DNA of 64,000 bases from Ohtaekwangia koreensis (lineage in GTDB: Bacteria > Bacteroidota > Bacteroidia > Cytophagales > Cyclobacteriaceae). The number at the start of each line of letters is the position of its first letter. Position 1 is the stretch's first letter. The stretch covers positions 992,001-1,056,000 of the forward strand of contig NZ_FUZU01000003.1 in the NCBI RefSeq assembly GCF_900167975.1. Direction: 5' to 3'. The position numbers and the translations under genes were made by a program. The notes below the pieces were generated by a model. The model saw nothing but the letters and a program-made list of their open reading frames with translations. It was not told the origin of the DNA and searched no databases. Positions 54,751 through 64,000 of the stretch are shown one piece after another.

Positions 54751-56823
54751 TCAAAAACTTACCTCTAATTCTTTACTCATCTCTGAAAAAGCTCCGTTAC
54801 CAAATACAGCCATAACTTTATAACTATACTGGCCTCCTACTATCATTCCGCTATCAATAAACTGCTTCTCTTTTATAGTACGATATAATTGCATCGCTCC
54901 GTCTTTGGTCTTTTTGTAAATGCGATACGAGACAACGTCTGCTTGCGTGCATGTCCAGCTTAGTATTATCTTTTTGGTTACCCGATCTATAGTTGGTGTA
55001 GCCAAATCAACCGGAGGTTTGGGTTGGGGAAGTATGAACCCGGTAACCACTGGCGCGGGGGGCGATTCAAGATTAGCTTCATCTATAGCAATAACGGTAT
55101 AGTGCTGTACATTGCTATTGGTGAGGTGCGCATCGGTATAGGTATATACCGAATCTGAACCGGCCATCTTTGTAGTCAATCGTATCCATTGCCCCTGATC
55201 GCCTTTACGATATACTTCATACTTCACTACATCCTGACTCCCACTCGGCTCCCATCGGAGGATTACACCTTCCCTAGTCGATTTAACCGGCAACCACACT
55301 GCGGGCATTGGCGGAACTTTATCCGGTAACGAAAGACTTAGTATAGCAGATAGACCGGAGTGATTCTGATTCTTATCGATCGCCATTACCTGATAGTGGA
55401 TTTTCTCATTCAGACTTTTCAATTCTACTTTGTCTGTAAACGTTGTGTCCTTTACCACTTCGCCTGTCATCAACGCAAACTCTTCGCTTTGATAATAAGC
55501 CCTGTAAATACGGTAACCCAATATATCTGCATCCGGGTTGGGCTTCCAGCTTATACTTACGTTTCCGTAATCATCTACTTTACCTTTCATGCCGACAGGT
55601 ATAGCCGGAGGTATACTATCTACCAGCAAGGTGAGATATGGCATGGATGTAATCTCGGTTCCATCCTGCGTTTTTGCTTTCAGTTTGTAATAGTTGGTTT
55701 GCTGCGGCGTGGTATCTTTAAATGCTCTTACCGATGGAGAAAGTATATCTTTATGAACTGTTTTGTATGGCCCGGAGGAAGTAACCGAACGCGTTACTTC
55801 GAAACCTTTCAGTGCTTCATTCTCTGCTTCCGGAAATTCCCACTGTATATCTATACTCTTATTATCCATACTCAAGGCTGAGGTAATGAACACACTTGAC
55901 GTTACTACTTTATTGCCTTTGACTTTCACTATATTTGATATAGGTCCAAACTCACCAAATGGTGTTATTCCTCTTATGCGGTAGCTATATTCTTTTCCAA
56001 GCACAGCAAGTGTATCCGATGCGTACTGGTATTTAGCATCCTCACCTTTCTTGCTGAGGGTAACCCCCGGTATATCGGTGACCTGCACGAATGGCTTTCC
56101 ATCCTCTGAACGCTCGACAGAATACGTGGTATAAAGCGTTGCATATTCTAATTGGTTCCAGCGCAAGATCACCACATTGCCAGTAGCCTGCGCAGTAACT
56201 CCGGCAATGGAAGGCAATTGATACTTCTGCAATGGATCGATGAAGGCGCTTCCGCGTAGAGTATCCGTTGGCGTAACCACGCTGATCTGGTACAAATATT
56301 TTACATTCTTCTCAATTTGTTTATCGCTGAAATATAGTCCTTGTGCTTTCGCTATCACCGGAGACATATCGGCACAAAACAAGGCAATCGAAAAACGTTG
56401 TTCATTCTCCTTCGCCTTATTTACAATTTGCATAACATCGGTGTGCTCGATGTTTAATTCAAAGGTTTCACCATAGAGGGCCTGCGCGGCAACCATTCCA
56501 TACTTGTTATGTATATACTTCTCCCATTGTTCTTCCGGCAACGGTTTTAAAGGTGAAGGTGTTAACACCTTTCTTTCCGATGGACGCAGTACTTTTCCAT
56601 TGCGCACCAACACAATCCGTTCAATAGTATATCCATACTTGTTGGCTACTTGCCAGTGGTCAACTGACAGCGGTGCCCACCGTAGTGTAATGGAATCGGT
56701 AGAAGGACGAACAATCACAGCAAGTTCGTCTTCGTTTTTTATAGTTTGCTGTGCCGAAGCGTGAATAGCCAATAACGCCACCATGCCAACCACACAACAC
56801 AGGATTCTAATCCGGTATGGCAT
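54751..56823 (-). CDS. Secreted multi-domain fibronectin type III protein
   Basis: A 690-residue protein. The ATG at 56823 gives the signal peptide MPYRIRILCCVVGMVALLAIHA with cleavage near SAQQ. An in-frame ATG at 56841 is possible. Residues ~1-190 form an N-terminal region (SITLRWAPLSVDHWQVANKYGYTIERI). Then about five FN3 domains follow, each with hallmarks such as VILRWNQLEYATLYTTYSVERS, ISWKPNPDADILGYRIYRAY, VILRWEPSGSQDVVKYEVYRK and LSWTCTQADVVSYRIYKK. No T9SS sorting domain ends it. Its start overlaps the stop of the 1528-residue protein gene by 17 bases, which indicates translational coupling. It likely bridges or scaffolds partners in the same surface cluster. Confidence 0.85.
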   Translation of the reverse strand: MPYRIRILCCVVGMVALLAIHASAQQTIKNEDELAVIVRPSTDSITLRWAPLSVDHWQVANKYGYTIERIVLVRNGKVLRPSERKVLTPSPLKPLPEEQWEKYIHNKYGMVAAQALYGETFELNIEHTDVMQIVNKAKENEQRFSIALFCADMSPVIAKAQGLYFSDKQIEKNVKYLYQISVVTPTDTLRGSAFIDPLQKYQLPSIAGVTAQATGNVVILRWNQLEYATLYTTYSVERSEDGKPFVQVTDIPGVTLSKKGEDAKYQYASDTLAVLGKEYSYRIRGITPFGEFGPISNIVKVKGNKVVTSSVFITSALSMDNKSIDIQWEFPEAENEALKGFEVTRSVTSSGPYKTVHKDILSPSVRAFKDTTPQQTNYYKLKAKTQDGTEITSMPYLTLLVDSIPPAIPVGMKGKVDDYGNVSISWKPNPDADILGYRIYRAYYQSEEFALMTGEVVKDTTFTDKVELKSLNEKIHYQVMAIDKNQNHSGLSAILSLSLPDKVPPMPAVWLPVKSTREGVILRWEPSGSQDVVKYEVYRKGDQGQWIRLTTKMAGSDSVYTYTDAHLTNSNVQHYTVIAIDEANLESPPAPVVTGFILPQPKPPVDLATPTIDRVTKKIILSWTCTQADVVSYRIYKKTKDGAMQLYRTIKEKQFIDSGMIVGGQYSYKVMAVFGNGAFSEMSKELEVSF

Positions 56824-59800
56824 TGTATAACTCCCAATCATAACTGCTTGTTGTTTTATTGATTCCCGGTATTCTATAGTATACCCTTACATTGTATTTA
56901 CCCTGACGGTAGAACGGGAACGGTTTGGTTAAAATCGTTTCAAGTCTATCCGTTAATCGCTCTGGTCTATCCACTACATAGTTGGCAACCTGGCGCTGTA
57001 TGCTCCGGTAATCGGTTAGCATCGTGCGCATCAGGTCATAGCGCATATACCCGCTCAATGGCGCTGCGATAACTGATGTTGCTTCTGTCATTTCCGGCCC
57101 TTCCGCAATTTGTTCAAGAAATGCTGCACGTATAGCAGGCAGACCAAGCAACGATGTATCGCGTGTTGTTTTGATAGAGCCAAGCAATGGATATCCTTCA
57201 TATACCAGCGGATATACTCCTTGCTCATACCATTTATTGTTATCAAGTATAGCGGCAGTGGTTACGAGAGCCGCATATTCATTTTTACCTTCCAATTCGA
57301 AACGATCAAAAGGTTCTGGCCCTGTCAGGTATGATTTTAATTCCGTCATATCGCCTGCCTGTGAAGGTATATTCATGGTAATGCTCAATTTTATACCTGC
57401 CATTTTATCCCGGAAAGTATTGTACTTGCTCGTGCGGAATGGTGAACTATATACAGTCTTAACATCGCGCAATGCCAGTTCTCCTTCTATTCGTTTGGTG
57501 GTAAGTGTGTCTCCTCCCTGGAGCTCGGTTTCTACATGCTGAACGTTAGCATCCAAAACAGCCTGCTGCCTTGGGAAATTCAGAATCGCTATTGTATATA
57601 CTTTATCATTGAGAAGTCCGGATGGAACAGAGAAATTTACCCGCTTCGAAGAAGCATCATAGCTAACCGTTGTTTCCTTATAGTCCTGACTTTCTGTACT
57701 CGTCAGACGCAGTAACTGAATCCACTCAGCGCCCGGAGTAAAAAGTTCCGGCTGGCCTTGTTTAAGCTGAATAAAACCTTGATTATATTCTTGCGGATAA
57801 AAATTATATTGTCCTGCTATCGGGTATGAGATCTTCACGTTTGATGCAGGTATATGATCAGGAGCTTTACCTGTTGTGAAGCTCGTCTCTTTTACTTCTT
57901 CTACTTCCTTGCCTTCAAACACCACAGCTTTCCATGTACCGTTCACAAGCTCTTCAAAAGTAATCTTTACCATTACATCTATTTTCTTTTCAGAAGGAAG
58001 AATATCATGTGAGTCAAACGCAGCTACATCCGATTCATCATTCCAGCGAACTGTTCCTTCTACAGGTGTACTTCCATCACTCACTTTGAAATCAACCAAC
58101 TTACCGCGGAATGATCGTCTTCGATTTTCGATATCCGTAATGGTAAAGACTTCACCGATCGGAATGTTGAAGGCAGCCTGCGGTGCATTGAATACATCTA
58201 CATTATTTTCTCCCTTCACCGGATTTACCTCAGCAATGATGTCTATATCTTCCAAGGGATTGCTGTTACCAACAATCGTACATTGTTTACCTATCTCAAA
58301 TTGGAATTTGCAATTACCCTTTACCAAGCCACCCAATATTTTATAATAGCCACCTACGATACCACGCATCCAGAAAGGATTAGGACCTTTCGTTTGAAGT
58401 ATGGCAGCGGCACCTATACTGAGTATATCATAGTTACCTTTATAGAAGCGCAGCTTCACTTTGATACCGATCTTACCCTCTATATATGCATACGCCTGAC
58501 CGTTGGCAAACCAACCATTGATACCGATCGTTTCGTCTGAACCTACGCAATGATATTCCTTTGCGTATTTCTTGATCATAAAATCTGTACCTATGCCGGC
58601 AGCGAATCTGCCATAGAACATCAGGAATTTCAAATCTCCCGTATCCATACTGAAATCTAATCCGAAGGCAAACCCAAAACCAGATTCAGCTGCATTCAGG
58701 TCGCGCATATAGTCAAGATCAGCAGAGGTAATACCAAGTATTTCCGAAACCTGCCTGGGTGGTGATGGACTACCCGGAAGATTTTTACCCATCATGAAAT
58801 AACTCTTCATCTTCAACAACCAGAGTAATTCAATACCAACCGGATCATTGGGCGTACCCACCAACATATACCACTCGTCTTTTGAAAAATGCATCACCGC
58901 CCAACCCGCTCTGTTGTTCGGGCCTATACCTTTAATGATACCTCCAACTACATTGATATACATTTCCATGTTGGCATGGAATACATCATTCACATTATCA
59001 AACAATATTTTAACACTGGCTGATACCTGCCCTTGCAGTGCTTCCATAAGCTTGCTTCCTTTACCACCTACAGCAGCTGCAGCCATTTGTTTTATTTTAT
59101 CGAGACCTCCCGGTAGGGCTGGAGACATCACTACTATATTTCCGGTAAACGTGACAGAGTTTATACCACCATGTCGGTTCAGCATTACCTCCAGCGCTAC
59201 ATCTCCATTATAAGGAGCCTGACTCGGAGTTGCTCCGAATTTTACGAGCGCTTTTATACCGATTGTGTTTTCATCTGGTATATAAGTAATGCCCGAAGCA
59301 TTTCTACCCAACGAACTACCTTCAACACTTTGCTTCATCTTTGAATAATAGCCACCACCGAAACCATACGCAGAGAAGCCTGGAAATAGAGGAAGTCCAC
59401 TTTCAAACTCTACAAGAGCATCGGCATACCAGTAGCGGAAGTCCGGAGTCTTACCAAACAGCGCTTCAACTTTTAAGGATATAACCTGAATTTTACCTGC
59501 TATAGATCCTTTGAACCCATCGCCATATATAGGATCGTCTTCAAAGAAGTTGATCATACCCGCGATCTCAATAACACCGCCCTTCTTAAAGTTGACACCT
59601 ATACCTGTTATTTCTACTTTGTCAAATTGCCAGCTCCCTTTTTCCGTGCCGCTAACTTGTCCTTCCGGAGACGTAACATTCTCCGTCTCGCGTTTACCCC
59701 AGACGATAAGTCCTGCTGTTCCGCCAAAACCTTCCTCAGAAGATTTACCCGCTATATTAATTGTGATCTCAAAACCAATACCGATACGATCTGCGCCATC

Positions 59801-61393
59801 CTTCTTTAATAGTATATTATTAATCACCAACGGATATTTGGAAACTGATTGCTCTTTCCCTTCCTTACCAAAGCTTACCTTTTGTATATCGAAATGCGGT
59901 GCTTCTGTGCTGATCCGCAATCCTTCAAAACCTATACCATTGAAACTTGCTTTCGGGCCTTTACTTAAAGCGCTTATGGTAAGCTCACCGTTGAGTATAG
60001 CCGTTGGGTAAAACTTATTATCTTTTTCCTTTACTATAATGGTAGAACCTGGTCTCAGGTTAAGATCCGCCACCAGCAACGGCAATCTGAGTTCATCCTT
60101 TATTGTTACTGAAAATATATAGTTACCATCAGCACTACGCCCAGCCAGATAACCAAACTGTGTCGCACTGTTATCCTTTTTCTTTTTGAGATTTGGAACT
60201 GAAATCATGCCTCTCAATTCAAAACCTTTAACCTGGTTGGTAACAAATGCAAGTTCCACATGGCTGATGGTATAGGCCCATCCACTCATATCACCAACAG
60301 ACAGTACATTATCGGCAAACACTTCTCCGGTAAATCCCTGGTCATCCAGGATCATGTGCTCTACCCCTAGCGTTATACGCGACTCATCGCCCTTCTTTTT
60401 TGCAAACGAGGGTGGCAAGCGCACCTCAAGACGTTGCATATAAAAGCCTTGCCACAACAACGGTTGGCCGCCCTGAGTGAAGGGAGATGGATAGTCCTTT
60501 GGGAAATCCATACCCGGAGGATTGGCCAGATCACTCCAGTCCATAAAAGCTTGCGTTACCTTAAAACCAAAACCACTAAGTCCATTGATCTGGAAAGCCG
60601 GTATATTTACACCTACCATCAGATCGTTAAGATTCTGGGCATACGTTGTAAAATTTACCTTTACCCGTTCCTTGTCATTCGTACTTGCTTTACCTTTTTC
60701 ATCTTCGGGTATAATCAGGCTTCTGGAAAACTCTACTTCGGCTTCAATGCCAATGCCTTTGAATCCATTGCAATCAAACTCGACATAAGTATTGTTACTT
60801 CCGCGGATCGTCAACAATGATTTGCCGTTTAATTTTATAACATGATCGCCAATCAGGTATACTTTGGCATTGCCTGCTATACCACCTTTCTTCGATAAGG
60901 GAATTCTGCCATGAAAGGCTATACGATCACTTGTTTTTGGAAACTGAAGTGAAACATATACATCCATTATATTTCCCTGTGGTGTCACCGTCATGCGATC
61001 AATCAGGATGCTATAGTCAACAGCTCCACCTGAACGCACAACGCCTACCGGCAATTCTATTTCTGCAAGAGCATCCAGGCTCTCGATGAACCGTTGTGTA
61101 CCTTGTACTTTATCCAGCAATGTCTGTGCATAGGCACGTTGGTCCTGGACTGAATCAGCAAGATTACCTTCAGGTATAAGAATAGGATCGTATGCTGCAT
61201 CGATTGACTGTATGTAGTTCAATTCATCAAACGTTCGGTATACCGCTGCCTTAACAGAAGTTGGTAGATCTTTGGGAGGCAATACCACTTTCGTGGAATC
61301 GGTGTATGCTGCCCCCGGAAGTATATATAGAAACTGAATTGCAAAAAACAGAACTGACACCAACCGTACATGTATCCTCATATCATATAACAT
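56807..61393 (-). CDS. Giant (about 1528 residues) exported beta-rich protein, unknown function
   Basis: The ATG at 61393 was chosen; the frame is open from a TTG at 61408, and an ATG at 61381 is also possible. A signal peptide (VRLVSVLFFAIQFLYILPGAAY) precedes a very long body. Residues ~150-1130 are a run of short amphipathic strands with Gly/Phe/Ile alternation (GIGFEITINIAG, GFKGSIAGKIQVISLKVEALFG, FSAYGFGGGYYSKM, GFGFAFGLDFSMDTG). This suggests an extended beta-groove or a large barrel. The C-terminal ~400 residues look like separate Ig/FN3-like domains (FTITDIENRRRSFRGKLVDF). I recognise no family and no T9SS tail. It sits in the middle of the five-gene exported cluster and is coupled to the FN3 gene. 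Confidence 0.8.
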   Translation of the reverse strand: MLYDMRIHVRLVSVLFFAIQFLYILPGAAYTDSTKVVLPPKDLPTSVKAAVYRTFDELNYIQSIDAAYDPILIPEGNLADSVQDQRAYAQTLLDKVQGTQRFIESLDALAEIELPVGVVRSGGAVDYSILIDRMTVTPQGNIMDVYVSLQFPKTSDRIAFHGRIPLSKKGGIAGNAKVYLIGDHVIKLNGKSLLTIRGSNNTYVEFDCNGFKGIGIEAEVEFSRSLIIPEDEKGKASTNDKERVKVNFTTYAQNLNDLMVGVNIPAFQINGLSGFGFKVTQAFMDWSDLANPPGMDFPKDYPSPFTQGGQPLLWQGFYMQRLEVRLPPSFAKKKGDESRITLGVEHMILDDQGFTGEVFADNVLSVGDMSGWAYTISHVELAFVTNQVKGFELRGMISVPNLKKKKDNSATQFGYLAGRSADGNYIFSVTIKDELRLPLLVADLNLRPGSTIIVKEKDNKFYPTAILNGELTISALSKGPKASFNGIGFEGLRISTEAPHFDIQKVSFGKEGKEQSVSKYPLVINNILLKKDGADRIGIGFEITINIAGKSSEEGFGGTAGLIVWGKRETENVTSPEGQVSGTEKGSWQFDKVEITGIGVNFKKGGVIEIAGMINFFEDDPIYGDGFKGSIAGKIQVISLKVEALFGKTPDFRYWYADALVEFESGLPLFPGFSAYGFGGGYYSKMKQSVEGSSLGRNASGITYIPDENTIGIKALVKFGATPSQAPYNGDVALEVMLNRHGGINSVTFTGNIVVMSPALPGGLDKIKQMAAAAVGGKGSKLMEALQGQVSASVKILFDNVNDVFHANMEMYINVVGGIIKGIGPNNRAGWAVMHFSKDEWYMLVGTPNDPVGIELLWLLKMKSYFMMGKNLPGSPSPPRQVSEILGITSADLDYMRDLNAAESGFGFAFGLDFSMDTGDLKFLMFYGRFAAGIGTDFMIKKYAKEYHCVGSDETIGINGWFANGQAYAYIEGKIGIKVKLRFYKGNYDILSIGAAAILQTKGPNPFWMRGIVGGYYKILGGLVKGNCKFQFEIGKQCTIVGNSNPLEDIDIIAEVNPVKGENNVDVFNAPQAAFNIPIGEVFTITDIENRRRSFRGKLVDFKVSDGSTPVEGTVRWNDESDVAAFDSHDILPSEKKIDVMVKITFEELVNGTWKAVVFEGKEVEEVKETSFTTGKAPDHIPASNVKISYPIAGQYNFYPQEYNQGFIQLKQGQPELFTPGAEWIQLLRLTSTESQDYKETTVSYDASSKRVNFSVPSGLLNDKVYTIAILNFPRQQAVLDANVQHVETELQGGDTLTTKRIEGELALRDVKTVYSSPFRTSKYNTFRDKMAGIKLSITMNIPSQAGDMTELKSYLTGPEPFDRFELEGKNEYAALVTTAAILDNNKWYEQGVYPLVYEGYPLLGSIKTTRDTSLLGLPAIRAAFLEQIAEGPEMTEATSVIAAPLSGYMRYDLMRTMLTDYRSIQRQVANYVVDRPERLTDRLETILTKPFPFYRQGKYNVRVYYRIPGINKTTSSYDWELYNAIPD

Positions 61394-61412
61394 CTTTCTT
61401 ACTCCCAATCGC

Positions 61413-62348
61413 TCAAAACCGATCCCGCAGAATCCTATAGTCTTTGTGCTTTATAAACCATTCGCGCGCTTTCTTCAAAGCTGCTGTATAATCTTTTGTT
61501 TTTATATCACCGCTCTCATCAAGCTCCAACGGGTAGCCTTCAATTACAGGCGCCAACTGCTCCATAATGCGATAACCACAGGGAATAGGTTCTTCTCTTT
61601 CTGCATCTGCTGATAAACAATTTTTGTCATCGCTTTGCATGGCTTCTACCATATAGCGGATGGCTTCTGCGTTGCGGGTATATACCAGGTCCGGGAAAAT
61701 TTTATACACAACATCATCATTCATTGGAAGTTTACGCACACGCTTCATTACTTCATTTATAGCAGAAACATCATTCATCCGCGATAATGAAACCAGTGCA
61801 GCCCAACGGATGGACTGCGCGTTTCCTGCCTGCGTATAGGGACGAATGGTTTCTTTCAGATCCGTTAGTTCCAGAAAACCTGCGAGCTTCAATACCTGAT
61901 CAAAGTGTGCTGTTTTTTTACTTACCAGATTTCGTATACTATCTTTTGATGCTGGCGAAAAATCATCTTTCCGAAATGTAGTCAGGTAATCCAGTGAAAG
62001 GCCGGCATTGCCACTATCTTTATCTTTACAACCTTGCACAAGGTGGCTTACTGCTGTCTGTCGAAGTGTACTTTGCTTCACACCACCACCGACCTGTTGG
62101 AGCATGGTATATACTTTAGAGCGCACCATTACGAGTGTATCATACTGATATACTGGTAATGCTGCTAATACACTTTTCGCATTTTCAGGAAGCGGAACCT
62201 GCGCAGGTATAGAAGGATTCTTACCTTCGCGGATTTCCGCAAAGTATATCTTTAACAATCCTTCCGGTTGCTGACCGTATGATACCAACGGAAATGCTAT
62301 TGCTATAAACAATATGATTATCCACCAACGATTTAAACTTTGCCCCAT
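61413..62348 (-). CDS. Exported protein with HEAT-like helical repeats
   Basis: A 311-residue protein. The ATG at 62348 is chosen because it lies 7 bases past the upstream stop and starts a signal peptide (MGQSLNRWWIIILFIAIAFPLVSYGQ). An earlier in-frame ATG at 62387 would overlap the upstream gene. The mature protein is mostly helical. Residues ~155-250 show paired helices of HEAT type (SIRWAALVSLSRMNDVSAINEVMKRVRKL and RNAEAIRYMVEAMQSD). The family is not recognised. It lies 19 bases before the start of the 1528-residue protein and may act as a periplasmic adaptor for that protein's export or assembly; this is inference from context. Confidence 0.75.
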   Translation of the reverse strand: MGQSLNRWWIIILFIAIAFPLVSYGQQPEGLLKIYFAEIREGKNPSIPAQVPLPENAKSVLAALPVYQYDTLVMVRSKVYTMLQQVGGGVKQSTLRQTAVSHLVQGCKDKDSGNAGLSLDYLTTFRKDDFSPASKDSIRNLVSKKTAHFDQVLKLAGFLELTDLKETIRPYTQAGNAQSIRWAALVSLSRMNDVSAINEVMKRVRKLPMNDDVVYKIFPDLVYTRNAEAIRYMVEAMQSDDKNCLSADAEREEPIPCGYRIMEQLAPVIEGYPLELDESGDIKTKDYTAALKKAREWFIKHKDYRILRDRF

Positions 62349-62355
62349 AGCTATA

Positions 62356-63963
62356 TCATCCTTTCGGTTTACTCTTTGCCCATGCATTATACTCCTTCAT
62401 CACCTTCACAAAATCCTCACGCTGGTATGCTCCGCTCTTCACGCGCTCCGACAGCTCCGGATAATCGGCAACAAGCTTCGATACGCCTCTGTTAAAGTTC
62501 AGGAACATGACTTCCAGCAACTGATCACCTTTTTTATAGTATATGGTAGACTTTACTATTTTCTCAGTATGATCGCGCATACTGGTAGTAACGTAACTAT
62601 ATCTATATACCGGGATTGCTCCACTCAACACTCGCTGGCAGAATTTCTTCTCATATAACCACGGTGTTACGTTCATATCCTTCACCCAGGTGAGTGATTC
62701 GCGGACGATGCCTTTATAACAATAACTATGTATCTGAGAAGGGTATATTTCAACACGATTATTGTCCTTCATAACAACAATCTGATCTTCCAGCCACAAC
62801 GTATCTCCAAAAGGCATAACATCATGTGAGGGTATAATGAAACGGACGTTAACAGTATCCCCAGGAGTGATTACAATATAATTGCGGGCGGGGGCTGCAC
62901 TTGCGCTACCTATAGATGTTGGCTGATTGGTTGACGCAGTCGCTGCAGGCATGCCTGCGATCAAGCCATTGGCGGCAAACCGTGCGCGTTTGTCCTGTAA
63001 CATTCGCCTCAGAGAGTGTGCCACCCGCTCAGTTTCACTGGCCGCCTTACGGATTTTTTGCAACCATTCTTCGGCTTTGTCAAAATCATTTAAGCCATAG
63101 TATGCCAAGGCTATATTGCACTGTATCATTGCTGTTACTTTCTGATCAATGCGTGCTTTTTTATCTTCGCTCGATTCAAGCAACGCCTTCTCCCACATAG
63201 CAATAGCTTCGTTTACTTTTGTTTTAAATGTGTCATCAACATAATCTTTCTTCTTGTCAGCATAAGTATAGGCTACATATAATAAAGTAAGTGCTTGGGT
63301 GAGGTCGCTATACTCATCATTTTTATCTTTTATATAGCCAATCTCAATCCCCTCTAAAACCAAACCATACCCGTAGTTACTGAACAGCCAGCTACGGATT
63401 TCTTCTTTTCGTTGACTTATGCGTTCGGAACGAAGATTATTTTTAAAGGTGTAATCACGATCGTACTCTTTTTCCAAAGCTGTTAGTGAAGACCTGTCAG
63501 TCGGATAGAATTTGGTATTAAAGAAACCCGTCAGATCCTGCTCGGTAATTGTCTGCCCTTTTGAAACTACACGAATCTTCATTGGGAAGGAGTAGGTAAC
63601 GTCATACCAGTACTGGTGCAGTGTAGATTTCTTACCGTTCTGCTCCGTCTCCAAAGGCTTATCTCTCGTTTCTCTGTTGGTAATGGAAAGCTCATTCACA
63701 ATCAACTCCAACTGCACATCACCGTTTTCCCGCACATTTGTAATACCCGGTATACTCATAGCGCGTTGAAGTGTATCACGTTGCCACGGTGAAAGATCAT
63801 CACCTAAATCCTCAAGCCTGCACGAATACGTCCTGACTGACTTATCCAACGGCTTCATCGGGTAACGATAAAAGTATATACCCTTTGATTCGTACTTAAC
63901 GTTCTGAGAAAATGTAATTCCGATAGCCAGGAATAAAAGGCAGGTTGTCAGGATTAAGCGCAT
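62356..63963 (-). CDS. Exported protein with TPR-like region, first gene of the surface cluster
   Basis: A 535-residue protein with a signal peptide (MRLILTTCLLFLAIGITFS, cleavage near SQN). Residues ~20-200 are mixed beta (VQLELIVNELSIT, YWYDVTYSFPMKIRVVS). Residues ~220-320 are helical with TPR-like spacing (NIALAYYGLNDFDKAEEWLQKI). A C-terminal beta domain of ~170 residues follows (YIVITPGDTVNVRFIIPSHD). It is unrecognised as a family. The gene lies 8 bases from the HEAT-like gene. It may begin the operon, but only 37 bases of upstream sequence are in the window, so more genes could precede it. Confidence 0.75.
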   Translation of the reverse strand: MRLILTTCLLFLAIGITFSQNVKYESKGIYFYRYPMKPLDKSVRTYSCRLEDLGDDLSPWQRDTLQRAMSIPGITNVRENGDVQLELIVNELSITNRETRDKPLETEQNGKKSTLHQYWYDVTYSFPMKIRVVSKGQTITEQDLTGFFNTKFYPTDRSSLTALEKEYDRDYTFKNNLRSERISQRKEEIRSWLFSNYGYGLVLEGIEIGYIKDKNDEYSDLTQALTLLYVAYTYADKKKDYVDDTFKTKVNEAIAMWEKALLESSEDKKARIDQKVTAMIQCNIALAYYGLNDFDKAEEWLQKIRKAASETERVAHSLRRMLQDKRARFAANGLIAGMPAATASTNQPTSIGSASAAPARNYIVITPGDTVNVRFIIPSHDVMPFGDTLWLEDQIVVMKDNNRVEIYPSQIHSYCYKGIVRESLTWVKDMNVTPWLYEKKFCQRVLSGAIPVYRYSYVTTSMRDHTEKIVKSTIYYKKGDQLLEVMFLNFNRGVSKLVADYPELSERVKSGAYQREDFVKVMKEYNAWAKSKPKG

Positions 63964-64000
63964 GTTACTATTTTGATTGCTTCATTGTTGTATTCAATTT

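Noticed and set aside
55360-55881. A 173-codon + strand frame
   Set aside because: It is a shadow of the FN3 gene and shows low-complexity aromatic/Ile-rich sequence typical of antisense frames.
50329-63963. A contractile injection system or phage tail island
   Set aside because: No sheath, tube, baseplate or AAA+ ATPase gene is visible; all five proteins have signal peptides.

Overview
The window looks like a chromosomal segment of a Bacteroidota bacterium, most likely a gliding member of the Cytophagales/Chitinophagales type. It carries two SusC/SusD loci, an ECF sigma/FecR pair next to a TonB receptor with an STN domain, proteins with type IX secretion (T9SS) C-terminal sorting domains, a SprB-repeat surface protein, PadR-coupled and orphan MacB/FtsX-type permeases, and promoters of the Bacteroidetes type (TTG-N19-TAnnTTTG). 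No rRNA, tRNA, CRISPR array, phage or intact insertion sequence was seen. TATA is strikingly frequent in all reading frames.

Layout. 1-457: the 5' part of a TetR-type regulator, cut by the window edge. 596-18018: polysaccharide utilisation locus 1 (PUL1), read leftward as SusC, SusD, two SASA-type carbohydrate esterases flanking a GH2 glycosidase, an FAD oxidoreductase, a six-hairpin-like lipoprotein and a sodium:solute symporter. It is divergent from a LacI regulator that has an N-terminal zinc ribbon. 18037-30300: locus 2, read leftward as ECF sigma factor, T9SS-exported protein, FecR anti-sigma factor, STN-SusC, SusD, HExxH metallohydrolase lipoprotein, DUF4302 lipoprotein and a small lipoprotein. 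30572-34176: sulfate activation operon cysC-cysD-cysN-cysQ (leftward). 34725-36095: kdsC-kdsA for the LPS sugar Kdo.

36184-39504 (rightward): a penicillin-acylase-type Ntn hydrolase, a small membrane protein, and a secreted DUF2541-like protein broken by a one-base insertion in an A-run. 39635-42609: PadR regulator and ABC permease. 42808-45783: a LigD-type primase/polymerase protein with an altered metal motif and a serine hydrolase. 46068-50205: a small secreted protein, an orphan ABC permease and a DUF1206 membrane protein. 50329-63963: five tightly packed leftward genes for large exported proteins (TPR-like, HEAT-like, a 1528-residue beta-rich protein, an FN3 protein and a SprB-repeat T9SS adhesin). 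This cluster is the best candidate here for an undescribed cell-surface system.

Together the genes describe a glycan/protein scavenger with separately regulated outer-membrane import loci: cytoplasmic LacI sensing for locus 1, and cell-surface signalling through STN-FecR-sigma for locus 2. It also invests heavily in T9SS-exported surface proteins.
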